Assembly: GCA_900550545.1 (NCBI GenBank)
Contig: URSS01000006.1
Coordinates: forward strand, 30,871 to 94,870
Direction of reading: 5' to 3'
Source: an uncultured Lachnobacterium sp.
Lineage (GTDB): Bacteria > Bacillota > Clostridia > Lachnospirales > Lachnospiraceae
DNA: 64,000 nt
The position numbers and the translations under genes were made by a program. This document shows, in pieces, positions 27,628 to 38,097 of this stretch; the stretch's first letter is position 1; the number at the start of each line of letters is the position of its first letter. The notes under the pieces are model-generated. The model saw only the letters and a program-made list of their open reading frames with translations. It was not told the origin of the DNA and did not search any database.

Positions 27628-28863
27628 ATGAGTAAAAAAAGTACAAAACTACTGGATGTCATTGTTATCGGAGCCGGTGCCTCCGGTATGATGGCGGCGA
27701 TCACAGCTGCCAGAAGAGGTAAATCTGTAGTAATTCTTGAACGGATGAATAAGCCGGGAAAGAAAATTCTTGCAACAGGTAATGGAAAATGCAATTTTAC
27801 CAATAACAATATGGACACATCCTGTTTTCATGGAAATATACAATTGATACAGTCGGTCCTGAGCCGTTTTTCAAAAGAAGAGGCGCTTTCCTTTTTTCAT
27901 GAGATTGGCATATGGCCAAAAGAGAAAAACGGATATTATTATCCAAACTCTGGACAGGCAGCCTCCGTTGCGGAAGCATTAAAGCATGAACTGGACCGTT
28001 TGCAGGTTCCTGTTTATTTGGAACAGGAAGTTTTGGATCTTTTTCCGGATAAGTACGGCTTCCGGATCAAAACTGTCCAAACATCCTATACCTGCCGGAA
28101 TGTGATTATTGCATCGGGGCTTTTGGCTGCGCCAAAACTTGGAAGCGACGGTTCTATGTTTTCGTTAATCAAAGAGTTGGGACATCGATTTGTACCGGTT
28201 CTTCCTGCTTTATGTGGCTTTTATGCAAAAGGAATGCATTTTTCAAAAGTGGCAGGGGTGCGTTGTGACGCGAACCTGACATTGAAAATTGATGGAAATA
28301 CTGTGGCGACGGAGCAGGGGGAGTTGCAATTGGCGGATTATGGAATATCTGGTATTCCGGTTTTCCAGATCAGCAGTCCTGCAGTCCGTGCACTTTATGA
28401 GAAGAAATCGGTTACTGTAGTAATCGATTTTCTACCGGATATATCATTGGAAACGTTAAACACGGAATTTGCTATGCGAATAGGAAAATGTGAAACGAAT
28501 GAGAATGCTGACCGGCTTCTCCGCGGTCTTTTGAATCAAAAACTGATACCAGTTCTTCTGAAATACGCAGGAATCCGTTCTGATGAGCCTTTGAAAAATA
28601 TTTCGTTAGAAAAACTGGAACGATTATCTGCCGGAATTCATGATTATCCGGTGACATTGGAGAAAGTTCGGGATTTCGAATTTGCTCAGGTCTGCACAGG
28701 AGGCATCCGCACGGAAGAAATCAATGAAAAGACACTGGAGTCAAGATTACTATCCGGTCTGTATTTTGCCGGAGAAATTCTTGATGTAGATGGGATTTGT
28801 GGTGGTTATAATCTGCAATGGGCATGGTCCAGCGGATATGTAGCCGGATGTTCCGTATCATAA
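27628..28863 (+). CDS. NAD(P)/FAD-dependent oxidoreductase, HI0933/YhiN family
   Basis: A 411-residue flavoprotein with an N-terminal Rossmann motif VIVIGAGASGMMAAITAARRG (about 11-31) and the family pattern GKKILATGNGKCNFTNNN; the C-terminus has GLYFAGEILDVDGICGGYNLQWAWSSG, the FAD-closing segment. The family (BaiN/YhiN/HI0933) includes BaiN, proposed in bile acid 7-dehydroxylation, but most members have no known substrate. It is 10 bp ahead of a second flavoprotein. Confidence 0.88.
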   Translation: MSKKSTKLLDVIVIGAGASGMMAAITAARRGKSVVILERMNKPGKKILATGNGKCNFTNNNMDTSCFHGNIQLIQSVLSRFSKEEALSFFHEIGIWPKEKNGYYYPNSGQAASVAEALKHELDRLQVPVYLEQEVLDLFPDKYGFRIKTVQTSYTCRNVIIASGLLAAPKLGSDGSMFSLIKELGHRFVPVLPALCGFYAKGMHFSKVAGVRCDANLTLKIDGNTVATEQGELQLADYGISGIPVFQISSPAVRALYEKKSVTVVIDFLPDISLETLNTEFAMRIGKCETNENADRLLRGLLNQKLIPVLLKYAGIRSDEPLKNISLEKLERLSAGIHDYPVTLEKVRDFEFAQVCTGGIRTEEINEKTLESRLLSGLYFAGEILDVDGICGGYNLQWAWSSGYVAGCSVS

Positions 28864-28873
28864 TGGAGTGAGA

Positions 28874-30460
28874 ATGCTTAAAATAAATCAAATAAAATTG
28901 CCGGTTGGGCAAAATGAACAACAGTTAGAGAAAAAAATCAGAAAAATTTTAAATTTACCTAAAACAGAATCCTTTACATATGAAATTATAAAAAAATCTC
29001 TTGACGCAAGAAAAAAAACGGAACTGTTTTACGTGTATACAGTACATGTAACCGTACACAATGAACCAAAAGTAAAAAAGAAAATTCATCAGTCATCGGT
29101 CTCTGTAGTAACAGAAAGTGAATATCAGTTTCCGGTCAGTGGAGAAGAAAACCTATCGGCTCGTCCGGTCATTGTAGGCACAGGACCTGCAGGGCTTTTT
29201 GCGGCATATCAGCTGACAGAAGCAGGTTATCAGCCAATCGTGCTAGAACGAGGAAAAAAAGTACAGGAGCGTCAAAAAGATGTCGAACAATTCTGGCAGA
29301 CAGGTAGATTGCTCCCGGAATCCAATGTACAGTTCGGCGAAGGTGGTGCCGGTACATTTTCTGATGGAAAATTAAATTCAGTTGTCAAAGATCCTACGGG
29401 AAGAAACCGCTATGTGCTGCGTACATTTGTCAAATTTGGTGCTCCTTCGGAAATTCTTTATGACAATAAACCTCATATAGGTACCGACATTTTATCCAAA
29501 GTAATTGCCAACATGCGTACCTATCTGGAGGCAAAAGGTGCAACTTTCCTTTTTGAAAACCAGATGACGGATCTTGTAATTGAAAAAGGCCGGCTAAAAG
29601 CAATTGTCACAGAAAAAGAAACCATTCCAACGGATGTTGTAATTCTCGCATTGGGACACAGTGCAAGAGACACGTTTGAAATGTTAGAACAGAAAGCCAT
29701 TCCGATGGAAGCAAAGAATTTTGCCGTCGGATTTCGTGTAGAACACCCACAGAAGATGATTGATCAGGCAATGTATGGAGACTGGAACGGACCAAAGCTA
29801 CCGGCAGCACCGTACAAAGTGACCTCGAATTTTCCGAATGGACGTGGCGTATATTCATTTTGTATGTGTCCGGGCGGTTATGTTGTAAACGCATCTTCCG
29901 AGCCGGAAAGGACTTGTGTCAATGGAATGAGCTATTCCGGACGGAATGCAGCAAATGCAAATTCAGCAATTATTATTTCTGTAACGAAAAATGATTTTGG
30001 TGGAGAAGATGCATTGGCAGGCATGCGATACCAGAGAATGCTTGAACACAAAAACTATCTGCTTGGAAACGGTAAGATTCCACAACAGTTATTCGGAGAT
30101 TATTGCCAGAATGTAGAAAGCACCGCATATGGTGCGTTTGCATCGGAAACAAAAGGTCAGACCGTATTTTCTAATTTACGTGGTTTGATGTCCGATGAGA
30201 TGGAGCAGTCTTTTATGAAGGGAATGACACATTTTGCGAAAATCGTTACTGGATTTGACCGGGCAGATGCGATTTTATCCGGCATGGAAACACGAACCTC
30301 ATCACCTGTACGTATTTTACGAAATGAACATTGCGAGAGCATGATTATCGGCATTTATCCGTGTGGGGAAGGCGCGGGTTACGCAGGAGGAATTATGTCA
30401 GCAGCAATCGATGGACTGAAGGTTGCCACTGCTGTCATGGAAAAATACCGACCACTGTAG
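28874..30460 (+). CDS. FAD-dependent dehydrogenase, large YtfP-like family
   Basis: A 528-residue flavoprotein. A short N-terminal alpha/beta domain (about 1-85) precedes the Rossmann motif VIVGTGPAGLFAAYQL (about 98-113). Further signatures are NVQFGEGGAGTFSDGKLNSVVKD and the closing GEGAGYAGGIMSAAIDGLK. Clostridial members are annotated only as NAD(P)/FAD-dependent oxidoreductases. ATG 28874 follows TGGAGTG; GTG 28868 is an alternative that overlaps that site. It is followed after 13 bp by mutS. Confidence 0.87.
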   Translation: MLKINQIKLPVGQNEQQLEKKIRKILNLPKTESFTYEIIKKSLDARKKTELFYVYTVHVTVHNEPKVKKKIHQSSVSVVTESEYQFPVSGEENLSARPVIVGTGPAGLFAAYQLTEAGYQPIVLERGKKVQERQKDVEQFWQTGRLLPESNVQFGEGGAGTFSDGKLNSVVKDPTGRNRYVLRTFVKFGAPSEILYDNKPHIGTDILSKVIANMRTYLEAKGATFLFENQMTDLVIEKGRLKAIVTEKETIPTDVVILALGHSARDTFEMLEQKAIPMEAKNFAVGFRVEHPQKMIDQAMYGDWNGPKLPAAPYKVTSNFPNGRGVYSFCMCPGGYVVNASSEPERTCVNGMSYSGRNAANANSAIIISVTKNDFGGEDALAGMRYQRMLEHKNYLLGNGKIPQQLFGDYCQNVESTAYGAFASETKGQTVFSNLRGLMSDEMEQSFMKGMTHFAKIVTGFDRADAILSGMETRTSSPVRILRNEHCESMIIGIYPCGEGAGYAGGIMSAAIDGLKVATAVMEKYRPL

Positions 30461-30473
30461 AAAGGACAAAACT

Positions 30474-33122
30474 GTGCAAGAAGTTACACCAATGATGCAG
30501 CATTATCTGCAGACAAAAGAAGAATATAAAGATTGTATTTTGTTTTATCGTCTTGGAGATTTCTATGAAATGTTCTTTGACGATGCCAAAACGGTTTCCA
30601 AAGAACTGGAACTGACATTAACCGGAAAAAGCTGTGGACTTGAAGAGCGGGCACCTATGTGCGGTGTACCGTTTCACGCGGCAGATTCTTATATTAACCG
30701 CCTGGTAACAAAAGGTTATAAAGTAGCTATCTGTGAACAGGTAGAAGATCCCAAATTGGCAAAAGGAATTGTAAAGCGTGAAGTCATCCGTGTAGTAACT
30801 CCGGGAACAAATACGGATATGCAGTCACTGGATGAAGGAAAAAATAATTATCTGATGTGTATTGTCTATCTCACGGACAAATATGGAATTGCTACAACGG
30901 ATGTTACAACTGGTGATTTCTTTGTTACGGAGGTTGACAGTGAACGCAAACTTTTGGATGAATTAAATCGTTTTGCTCCCACAGAAATTATATGCAACGA
31001 GCCGTTTTATATGAGTGGTGTCGATATCGATGATATTAAAAACCGGTTGAATATTACGATTTCAGCTTTGGATTCCTGGTATTTTGGTGACGAACTTGCA
31101 AAAGAGATGTTGCTTTCTCATTTTCATATCCAAAGTCTGATCGGATTGGGGCTGGAAGATTATGACAGCGGTGTGATTGCATCAGGTGCCATGCTCAAGT
31201 ATCTGTATGAGACGCAGAAAAATTCCCTTTCCAATATTTTGGAGATTCGTCCATATTCCATTGGAAAATATATGATTATTGACAGTTCTAGTCGTAGAAA
31301 TCTTGAACTTGTAGAGACGCTTCGTGAAAAACAAAAAAGAGGATCGCTGCTCTGGGTATTGGATAAAACAAAGACTGCGATGGGCGCAAGACTGCTTCGT
31401 TCCTATGTCGAACAGCCATTAATCGATAAAACAGAGATCATAGAGAGACAGAAGCTGATCGCAAAGTTAAATGAGCAGGAGATTACCAGAGAAGAATTAA
31501 GGGAATATTTAAACCCGATTTATGATTTAGAACGTCTGATCACAAGAATTACTTATCAGACAGCAAATCCCCGGGACATGATCGCATTTCGTAACTCATT
31601 GGAAATGCTGCCACCGATCGCAACACTTTTAAAAGATATTGACGGTGCATTGGCTGAAAAAATCCGCAACGATTTTGACTGCCTGGAAGATTTATATACA
31701 TTGCTTCTTTCGTCAATCAACGATGAACCACCGATTTCTGTCCGCGATGGTGATATTATCAAGACCGGGTATCACGAAGAGGTGGATCGTCTGCGAAGCG
31801 CATCAACAGACGGCAAGAAATGGCTTGCAGATTTAGAGGCAAGTGAACGTGAAAAGACAGGCATTAAGAATTTACGTATCAAATATAACAAAGTATTTGG
31901 GTATTATCTGGAAGTAACAAATTCTTTCAAGGACATGGTTCCGGATTATTACGTGCGAAAACAGACACTTACAAATGCGGAACGCTATATTACTCCGGAA
32001 CTAAAAGAACTTGAGGATACCATTCTTGGTTCACAGGATCGTCTGATAAATCTCGAATATGATCTTTTTCGTCAGATCCGGGATGAAATTGCTGCAAATG
32101 TACAGCGTATTCAGCGGACAGCGAAAGCGATTGCAAAGATTGATGTATTCGTTTCACTCGCACTGGTGGCAAGTCAGAACAATTACTGTAGACCAAAAAT
32201 CAATGAGAGCGGTATCATCGATATCAAAGGCGGAAGACATCCGGTTGTCGAAAAAATGATTGTAAATGATCTGTTTATCGATAATGATACATACTTGGAT
32301 AATCACAACAACCGGATTTCTATCATAACCGGACCGAATATGGCAGGTAAATCAACCTATATGCGCCAGACAGCTTTGATTGTTCTTATGGCACAAATTG
32401 GAAGTTATGTTCCGGCAGAATCCGCAAACATTGGAATTGTTGACCGCATCTTCACACGAGTAGGTGCATCGGATGACCTGGCCAGTGGTCAGAGTACCTT
32501 CATGGTAGAGATGAATGAAGTTGCCAATATTTTGCGCAGTGCGACATCTAAATCATTGCTTATTTTAGACGAGATTGGCCGTGGAACCAGTACGTTCGAT
32601 GGATTAAGTATTGCCTGGGCAGTAGTAGAATATATCAGTAATCCCAAATTGCTTGGAGCAAAAACATTATTTGCAACTCATTATCATGAGTTAACGGAGC
32701 TTGAAGGAAAATTAAACAGCGTTAACAATTACTGCATTGCGGTAAAAGAAAAGGGCGATGATATCGTATTTTTACGCAAGATCGTCAAAGGCGGAGCAGA
32801 TAAAAGTTATGGTATTCAGGTAGCAAAGCTTGCAGGCTTGCCGGACATGGTCGTTGACCGTGCAAAAGAAATTGTTAATCAGCTTGCGGCAAATGATATC
32901 ACAGAGACAGTGAAAAATATTTCCGTGGAAGGTGCAACGACTACAAAAAAGAAAAAGGAACATCTTGACGAGGTGGATTTGACACAAATGTCTTTGTTTG
33001 ACACGGTAAAAGATGATGATATCATACAGGAACTACGAGAAGTGGATATCGGACATATGACACCGCTTGACGCTTTGAACAAATTATATGAATTGCAGAA
33101 CAAAGTAAAGAACCGTTGGTAG
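30474..33122 (+). CDS. mutS: DNA mismatch repair protein MutS
   Basis: An 882-residue mismatch-recognition ATPase. The mismatch-contacting F-x-E is F30-Y31-E32 in GDFYEMF, the Walker A GPNMAGKST is at 620-628, and the DEIGRGTSTFDG Walker B/signature follows. The C-terminal helix-turn-helix region is present. GTG 30474 follows AAAGGAC and gives the canonical N-terminus (QEVTPMMQHY). The ATG further upstream lies inside the preceding gene. It is in an operon with mutL and miaA. Confidence 0.96.
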   Translation: MQEVTPMMQHYLQTKEEYKDCILFYRLGDFYEMFFDDAKTVSKELELTLTGKSCGLEERAPMCGVPFHAADSYINRLVTKGYKVAICEQVEDPKLAKGIVKREVIRVVTPGTNTDMQSLDEGKNNYLMCIVYLTDKYGIATTDVTTGDFFVTEVDSERKLLDELNRFAPTEIICNEPFYMSGVDIDDIKNRLNITISALDSWYFGDELAKEMLLSHFHIQSLIGLGLEDYDSGVIASGAMLKYLYETQKNSLSNILEIRPYSIGKYMIIDSSSRRNLELVETLREKQKRGSLLWVLDKTKTAMGARLLRSYVEQPLIDKTEIIERQKLIAKLNEQEITREELREYLNPIYDLERLITRITYQTANPRDMIAFRNSLEMLPPIATLLKDIDGALAEKIRNDFDCLEDLYTLLLSSINDEPPISVRDGDIIKTGYHEEVDRLRSASTDGKKWLADLEASEREKTGIKNLRIKYNKVFGYYLEVTNSFKDMVPDYYVRKQTLTNAERYITPELKELEDTILGSQDRLINLEYDLFRQIRDEIAANVQRIQRTAKAIAKIDVFVSLALVASQNNYCRPKINESGIIDIKGGRHPVVEKMIVNDLFIDNDTYLDNHNNRISIITGPNMAGKSTYMRQTALIVLMAQIGSYVPAESANIGIVDRIFTRVGASDDLASGQSTFMVEMNEVANILRSATSKSLLILDEIGRGTSTFDGLSIAWAVVEYISNPKLLGAKTLFATHYHELTELEGKLNSVNNYCIAVKEKGDDIVFLRKIVKGGADKSYGIQVAKLAGLPDMVVDRAKEIVNQLAANDITETVKNISVEGATTTKKKKEHLDEVDLTQMSLFDTVKDDDIIQELREVDIGHMTPLDALNKLYELQNKVKNRW

Positions 33123-33148
33123 GATGGAAAGACAAAAGGACAGAAAAT

Positions 33149-35107
33149 ATGAGCAAAATTGCATTATTGAGTCAGGAAACAATTGATAAAATTGCAGCAG
33201 GTGAAGTAATTGAACGTCCGAGTTCTGTTGTGAAAGAGCTGGTAGAAAATGCAATCGATGCAGGTTCTACAGCAATCACGGTGGAAATCAAAGAAGGTGG
33301 AATCTCCTTCATCCGTATTACGGACAACGGAAGTGGTATCGAAAGCAGTGAAGTTTCGCTTGCCTTTTTGCGGCATTCCACCAGCAAAATCCGTAGCGCG
33401 GAGGATTTACTCTGTGTGCATTCGCTTGGTTTCCGCGGTGAGGCATTATCCAGTATTGCGGCGATTGCCAGAGTGGAACTGATTACCAAAACAGCAGATG
33501 CACTTACGGGAACAAGGTATCTCATTGAAGGTTCCAAAGAAATTTCCCAGGAAGAGATCGGTGCTCCGGATGGAACCACATTTCTTGTGCGGGATCTTTT
33601 TTATAACACCCCTGCGCGCCGGAAATTCTTAAAAACGGCACAGACAGAAGGCACCTATATCAGTGATATGCTCGAAAAGCTGGCATTGTCTCATCCGGAT
33701 ATTTCTTTTAAATATATCAATAATAATCAGACCCGATTACATACGTCAGGTAACGGAAACTGTAAAGATCTGATTTATCATATTTATGGAAGAGAAATTG
33801 CCTCCTCGCTTTTGGAGGTCAATTTCAAATGTGACTATTTTGCCCTTAACGGATTTATCGGTAAACCTGCAATCAATCGTGGAAACCGTAACTATGAAAA
33901 TTATTTTATCAATGGACGCTATATCAAAAGCACCTTATTGTCAAAAGCAATTGAAGAGGCTTACAAAAGTTTCCTGATGCAGCATCAATACCCGTTTACC
34001 ATATTATATTTTACGTTTGAAGGGGAAACACTCGATGTCAATGTACATCCGACCAAGATGGAGCTGCGTTTTGGAAATAATCAGGAGATTTACAAAGAAC
34101 TGTGCGATGCACTTTATGCAGTTCTTTCTCATCGGGAACTGATTCCGGAAGTTCCGGTAAAAGAAGAAAAGAAGCAGAAGATTGAGCATGTATTCAAAGA
34201 TTCGATTCCGGAGCCTTTTGAAAAACGACGAATTAATGAGATTCGAAGTGCAGCGACCGCAACTATAAAAGAACCAGTAGCTTCTTATGGAACTCCGATG
34301 CGGCAAAAAGCGCCTATGCCGGTAATAAAGCTGCCGGAGGTGACACCTGCATCGCATCCGGGGGTGATCGCAGTTACGCCGAATCCAAAATTCGAACAAC
34401 CCGTAAATAAGACTGCCAAACCTGAAATAACCGTAACCGGGCAACCGACCGCACAGCAACCGATGCAAAATCCAACACAGGTTACGCTTGAATCCATATC
34501 TTCGGATTTCCTTACGAGAGATGCGAAGAAAAAGCATCGGATCATCGGTCAGCTTTTTAAAACCTACTGGCTGATTGAATACGAAGATAAACTTTATATC
34601 ATCGATCAGCATGCAGCTCACGAAAAAGTACTTTTTGAACGGACAATGGCTCGTTTGAATCAAAAAGAATATACCTCGCAGACTATAAGTCCTCCAATTG
34701 TTTTGTCTTTGGATGCAAAAGAACAGGAAATGCTGGAAAAATATCTCCCGCAGATTGAAAAACTCGGATATGAGATTGAAAATTTCGGTGGAAGAGAGTA
34801 CATGATTTCTGCAGTCCCGGATAATCTGTTTCACATTGATATGAAAGATCTCTTCATAGAAATGCTGGATGATTTTTCGGATATCAGTGGCCGGGCAACG
34901 CCGGATCTGATCCTTGAAAAAGTGGCAACGATGTCCTGCAAGGCTGCGGTCAAAGGAAATGATGCATTAAGCTTACCGGAAATCGATGCATTGATTGAGG
35001 AGCTATTGACATTGGAGAATCCGTTTAACTGCCCGCATGGCAGACCAACCATCATTTCCATGTCAAAATATGAAATTGAGAAAAAATTTAAGAGGATTGT
35101 TACATGA
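33149..35107 (+). CDS. mutL: DNA mismatch repair protein MutL with endonuclease motif
   Basis: A 652-residue GHKL ATPase. Motifs ENAIDAG and GFRGEALSS are in the N-terminal half; a Pro-rich linker (about 340-455) follows, with the dimerisation/endonuclease domain at the end. The nicking motif DQHAAHEKVLFE (486-497) and the C-terminal CPHGRP motif mark an endonuclease-active MutL, as in bacteria without MutH. ATG 33149 follows AAAAGGA. It overlaps miaA by 4 nt. Confidence 0.96.
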   Translation: MSKIALLSQETIDKIAAGEVIERPSSVVKELVENAIDAGSTAITVEIKEGGISFIRITDNGSGIESSEVSLAFLRHSTSKIRSAEDLLCVHSLGFRGEALSSIAAIARVELITKTADALTGTRYLIEGSKEISQEEIGAPDGTTFLVRDLFYNTPARRKFLKTAQTEGTYISDMLEKLALSHPDISFKYINNNQTRLHTSGNGNCKDLIYHIYGREIASSLLEVNFKCDYFALNGFIGKPAINRGNRNYENYFINGRYIKSTLLSKAIEEAYKSFLMQHQYPFTILYFTFEGETLDVNVHPTKMELRFGNNQEIYKELCDALYAVLSHRELIPEVPVKEEKKQKIEHVFKDSIPEPFEKRRINEIRSAATATIKEPVASYGTPMRQKAPMPVIKLPEVTPASHPGVIAVTPNPKFEQPVNKTAKPEITVTGQPTAQQPMQNPTQVTLESISSDFLTRDAKKKHRIIGQLFKTYWLIEYEDKLYIIDQHAAHEKVLFERTMARLNQKEYTSQTISPPIVLSLDAKEQEMLEKYLPQIEKLGYEIENFGGREYMISAVPDNLFHIDMKDLFIEMLDDFSDISGRATPDLILEKVATMSCKAAVKGNDALSLPEIDALIEELLTLENPFNCPHGRPTIISMSKYEIEKKFKRIVT

Positions 35108-36066
35108 AACCACTTATTATTTTAGCCGGACCTACGGCTGTGGGAAAAACAGATTTATCCATCCAGCTTGCAAAACAGATCAATGGTGCGATCATTTCTG
35201 CAGACTCCATGCAGGTATACAAATACATGGACATTGGATCAGCTAAAATTATGCCGCAGGAGATGCAGGGAATCGATCATTACCTGATTGATGAATTATT
35301 GCCGTCCGATGAATTTAATATTGTCCGTTTTCAGCAGATGGCTGAGGATGCATTGCAAAAAATATATGCCAAGGGACAAATTCCGATTGTGGCGGGCGGA
35401 ACGGGCTTTTATATTCAGGCGCTGCTATATGATATTTCATTTACCAATCAGGAGAGCGATGAGGCTTTCCGAAAGGAGATGGCGAATTATGCAGACACCT
35501 ATGGCAACCACGCCTTACACGAAAAATTAAAGAAAATTGATCCGGTTTCTTATGAGACTATCCATGAAAATAACAGAAAACGTGTGATTCGGGCTTTGGA
35601 ATATTACCATCTGACAAAGACACCTATCTCAGCACATAATGAAGCGGAACATCAAAAAGTCTCTCCCTATAATTTCGCTTACTTCGTATTGACCGATGAA
35701 AGAAGTCACCTTTATGAAAGAATTGACAAGCGTGTGGATCTGATGCTGGAGAACGGTCTGCTAGACGAAGTAAAAAAATTATATAACATGGGATACCGCA
35801 AAGATATGGTTTCCATGCAGGGGCTGGGATATAAAGAGATGATTGCATATCTTGACGGTGAATATTCACTGGAGGAAGCCGTGTATATCATAAAAAGAGA
35901 GACCCGTCACTTTGCGAAGCGTCAGCTTACCTGGTTTCGCAGAGAAAAGGATGTCATCTGGTTTGATAAAAAAGAATACAAATATAACGACACAGCAATT
36001 TTAGATGCCATGTGTCACATTTTAAAGGAGAAAGGAATCTGTGATGAATCAACAGTTAGAAAATAA
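35104..36066 (+). CDS. miaA: tRNA dimethylallyltransferase
   Basis: A 320-residue enzyme that adds dimethylallyl to A37 of tRNAs reading UNN codons. The P-loop is GPTAVGKT (9-16), followed by DSMQVYKYMDIGSAK, the usual DSxQxY signature. It overlaps mutL by 4 nt (ATGA) and the next gene by 23 nt, so mutS-mutL-miaA is one operon. No hfq follows, unlike in many bacteria. Confidence 0.96.
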   Translation: MKPLIILAGPTAVGKTDLSIQLAKQINGAIISADSMQVYKYMDIGSAKIMPQEMQGIDHYLIDELLPSDEFNIVRFQQMAEDALQKIYAKGQIPIVAGGTGFYIQALLYDISFTNQESDEAFRKEMANYADTYGNHALHEKLKKIDPVSYETIHENNRKRVIRALEYYHLTKTPISAHNEAEHQKVSPYNFAYFVLTDERSHLYERIDKRVDLMLENGLLDEVKKLYNMGYRKDMVSMQGLGYKEMIAYLDGEYSLEEAVYIIKRETRHFAKRQLTWFRREKDVIWFDKKEYKYNDTAILDAMCHILKEKGICDESTVRK

Positions 36067-37342
36067 ATACAAAGAACTTGGAATTGATAAAAAAGTATAT
36101 GAATTCGGAGAAAAAATAGAAGCATCTTTAAAAGAACGCTTTGAAGAAATTGACCGCAACGCAGAATTAAATCAGATGAAGGTCATTGCAGCAATGCAGA
36201 AAAACAAAGTAAGTGCCGAATGTTTCAATATATCCAGCGGATATGGATATAATGATATAGGAAGAGATACATTAGAAAAAGTGTACGCAGACTGTTTCGG
36301 TGGCGAAGATGCACTTGTCCGTCCACAGATTACTTGTGGAACCCACGCGCTTGCGCTTGCGCTGATGTCAAATCTTCGTCCGGGAGACGAACTTCTGTCT
36401 CCGGTTGGAAAACCATATGATACACTTGAGGAAGTGATTGGTATCCGGCCTTCAAAAGGTTCCCTTGCGGAGTATGGAATTACCTATTCACAGGTAGATC
36501 TGCTTGCAGATGGTTCTTTTGATTTCGAAGGAATCAAAAAGGCAATCAATGAAAAGACAAAACTGGTTACCATTCAGCGTTCCAAGGGATACGCAACACG
36601 TCCGACCTTATCCGTGGAGCGTATCGGTCAGCTGATCGCTTTTGTAAAAGAAATCAAACCGGATGTGATTTGTATGGTCGACAACTGCTACGGAGAATTT
36701 GTTGAGGACCGCGAACCGCTTCAGGTTGGAGCCGATATGATCGTTGGTTCTCTGATCAAGAATCCGGGCGGTGGACTTGCTCCGATCGGAGGCTATATCG
36801 TCGGAAAGAAGGAATGTGTGGAAAATGCCGCATACCGACTGACTTCTCCGGGTCTTGGCAAGGAAGTCGGTGCATCGCTTGGAGTCATTCAGTCATTCTA
36901 CCAGGGACTGTTTCTGGCACCTACCGTTGTAAGTGGCGCATTAAAAGGTGCCATTTTTGCAGCAAACATCTACGAAAAGCTTGGCCTTAAAGTCGTTCCG
37001 AACGGAACCGAAAGCCGTCATGATATCATTCAGGCCGTAGAATTCGGAAACAGAGATGCCATGATTGCTTTCTGTGAAGGAATTCAGGCGGCTGCACCGG
37101 TTGACAGTTATGTTACACCGGAACCATGGGCGATGCCGGGGTATGACAGTGACGTCATCATGGCAGCGGGAGCTTTTGTCCAGGGCTCTTCCATTGAATT
37201 ATCTGCCGACGGTCCGGTAAAACCACCATATGCAGTATATTTTCAGGGTGGTCTCACCTGGTATCATGCAAAACTTGGAATTCTGATGTCTTTACAAAAA
37301 CTTTATGAGCGCAACCTTGTTAATATCGATGAGGTGTGCTAA
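36044..37342 (+). CDS. Methionine gamma-lyase / aluminium-resistance-family PLP protein
   Basis: A 432-residue fold-type I PLP protein of the YnbB family (ARP family), named from an aluminium-resistance gene and annotated as methionine gamma-lyase family. Visible features are FGGEDALVRPQITCGTHAL near the N-terminus and GSLIKNPGGGLAPIGGYIVG, which contains the PLP lysine. Its real substrate is unknown. Start at ATG 36044 with AAAGGA at 36031-36036; GTG 36041 is adjacent. The miaA overlap suggests coupling, as in other Firmicutes. Confidence 0.87.
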   Translation: MNQQLENKYKELGIDKKVYEFGEKIEASLKERFEEIDRNAELNQMKVIAAMQKNKVSAECFNISSGYGYNDIGRDTLEKVYADCFGGEDALVRPQITCGTHALALALMSNLRPGDELLSPVGKPYDTLEEVIGIRPSKGSLAEYGITYSQVDLLADGSFDFEGIKKAINEKTKLVTIQRSKGYATRPTLSVERIGQLIAFVKEIKPDVICMVDNCYGEFVEDREPLQVGADMIVGSLIKNPGGGLAPIGGYIVGKKECVENAAYRLTSPGLGKEVGASLGVIQSFYQGLFLAPTVVSGALKGAIFAANIYEKLGLKVVPNGTESRHDIIQAVEFGNRDAMIAFCEGIQAAAPVDSYVTPEPWAMPGYDSDVIMAAGAFVQGSSIELSADGPVKPPYAVYFQGGLTWYHAKLGILMSLQKLYERNLVNIDEVC

Positions 37343-37388
37343 AATAAAATGAATTTTTGTGGTTCTGGGAGAGTAGAAAGGATTCGAA

Positions 37389-38081
37389 ATGAGCCACATT
37401 ACATTAAAAAATTTACCGGAGTCTGAGCGACCATACGAACGATTCCAGCAGCTTGGAGCAGAAGCACTTTCTGACGCAGAGCTGCTAGCCATCATTCTGA
37501 AAACAGGAACAAGGGATCTGACTTCTCTTGATCTTGCGCGGAATCTTCTGTCAAATTGTCAGGAAAATCTATTGAATCTGTACGAATTGTCCTATGAGCA
37601 ATTGCTTATGCAAAAGGGAATAGGACCGGTGAAAGCCATTCAATTGAAAGCAATTGCGGAGCTTTCCAAAAGAATTGCCAAAACCAGCCGCGGATATCAG
37701 CTTTCCCTGAATAACCCTGCATCCATTGCAGATTACTATATGGAAGAATTGCGCCACCGAAGAGAAGAAGTATTTATGGGGGCATTTTTTGATGCCAAAT
37801 GCAATTTTCTAGGCGATGCATTGATTACGGTTGGCAGTCTAAGCCACGCATATGTATCTCCATTGGAATTATTTCGCAAAGCCATTCTGAAAAATGCCAT
37901 AATGATTGTTGTCTTACACAACCATCCAAGCGGAGATCCCCATCCAAGTCAGGAAGATATCCAATTGACCAGTCAGATAGCAGAAGGAGCCAATCTGTTA
38001 GGAATGACCCTCGCGGATCATATTGTCATAGGTGATAACCGGTATTACAGTTTTCATGAAAATCATATGTTGTCAACATAA
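37389..38081 (+). CDS. radC: RadC/JAB-domain protein
   Basis: A 230-residue protein with an N-terminal helix-hairpin-helix part (about 45-95) and a C-terminal MPN/JAMM domain carrying the metallopeptidase motif HNHPSGDPHPSQED (H177, H179, S187, D190). The DNA-repair name is historical and its function is unsettled. It lies upstream of mreB, a common order in Firmicutes (radC-mreBCD). Confidence 0.9.
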   Translation: MSHITLKNLPESERPYERFQQLGAEALSDAELLAIILKTGTRDLTSLDLARNLLSNCQENLLNLYELSYEQLLMQKGIGPVKAIQLKAIAELSKRIAKTSRGYQLSLNNPASIADYYMEELRHRREEVFMGAFFDAKCNFLGDALITVGSLSHAYVSPLELFRKAILKNAIMIVVLHNHPSGDPHPSQEDIQLTSQIAEGANLLGMTLADHIVIGDNRYYSFHENHMLST

Positions 38082-38097
38082 GAAAAGGGAGAGGACA

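Noticed and set aside
33116..35107. Longer MutL starting at 33116
   Set aside because: The extra N-terminal residues are not family-like, and AAAAGGA fits ATG 33149.
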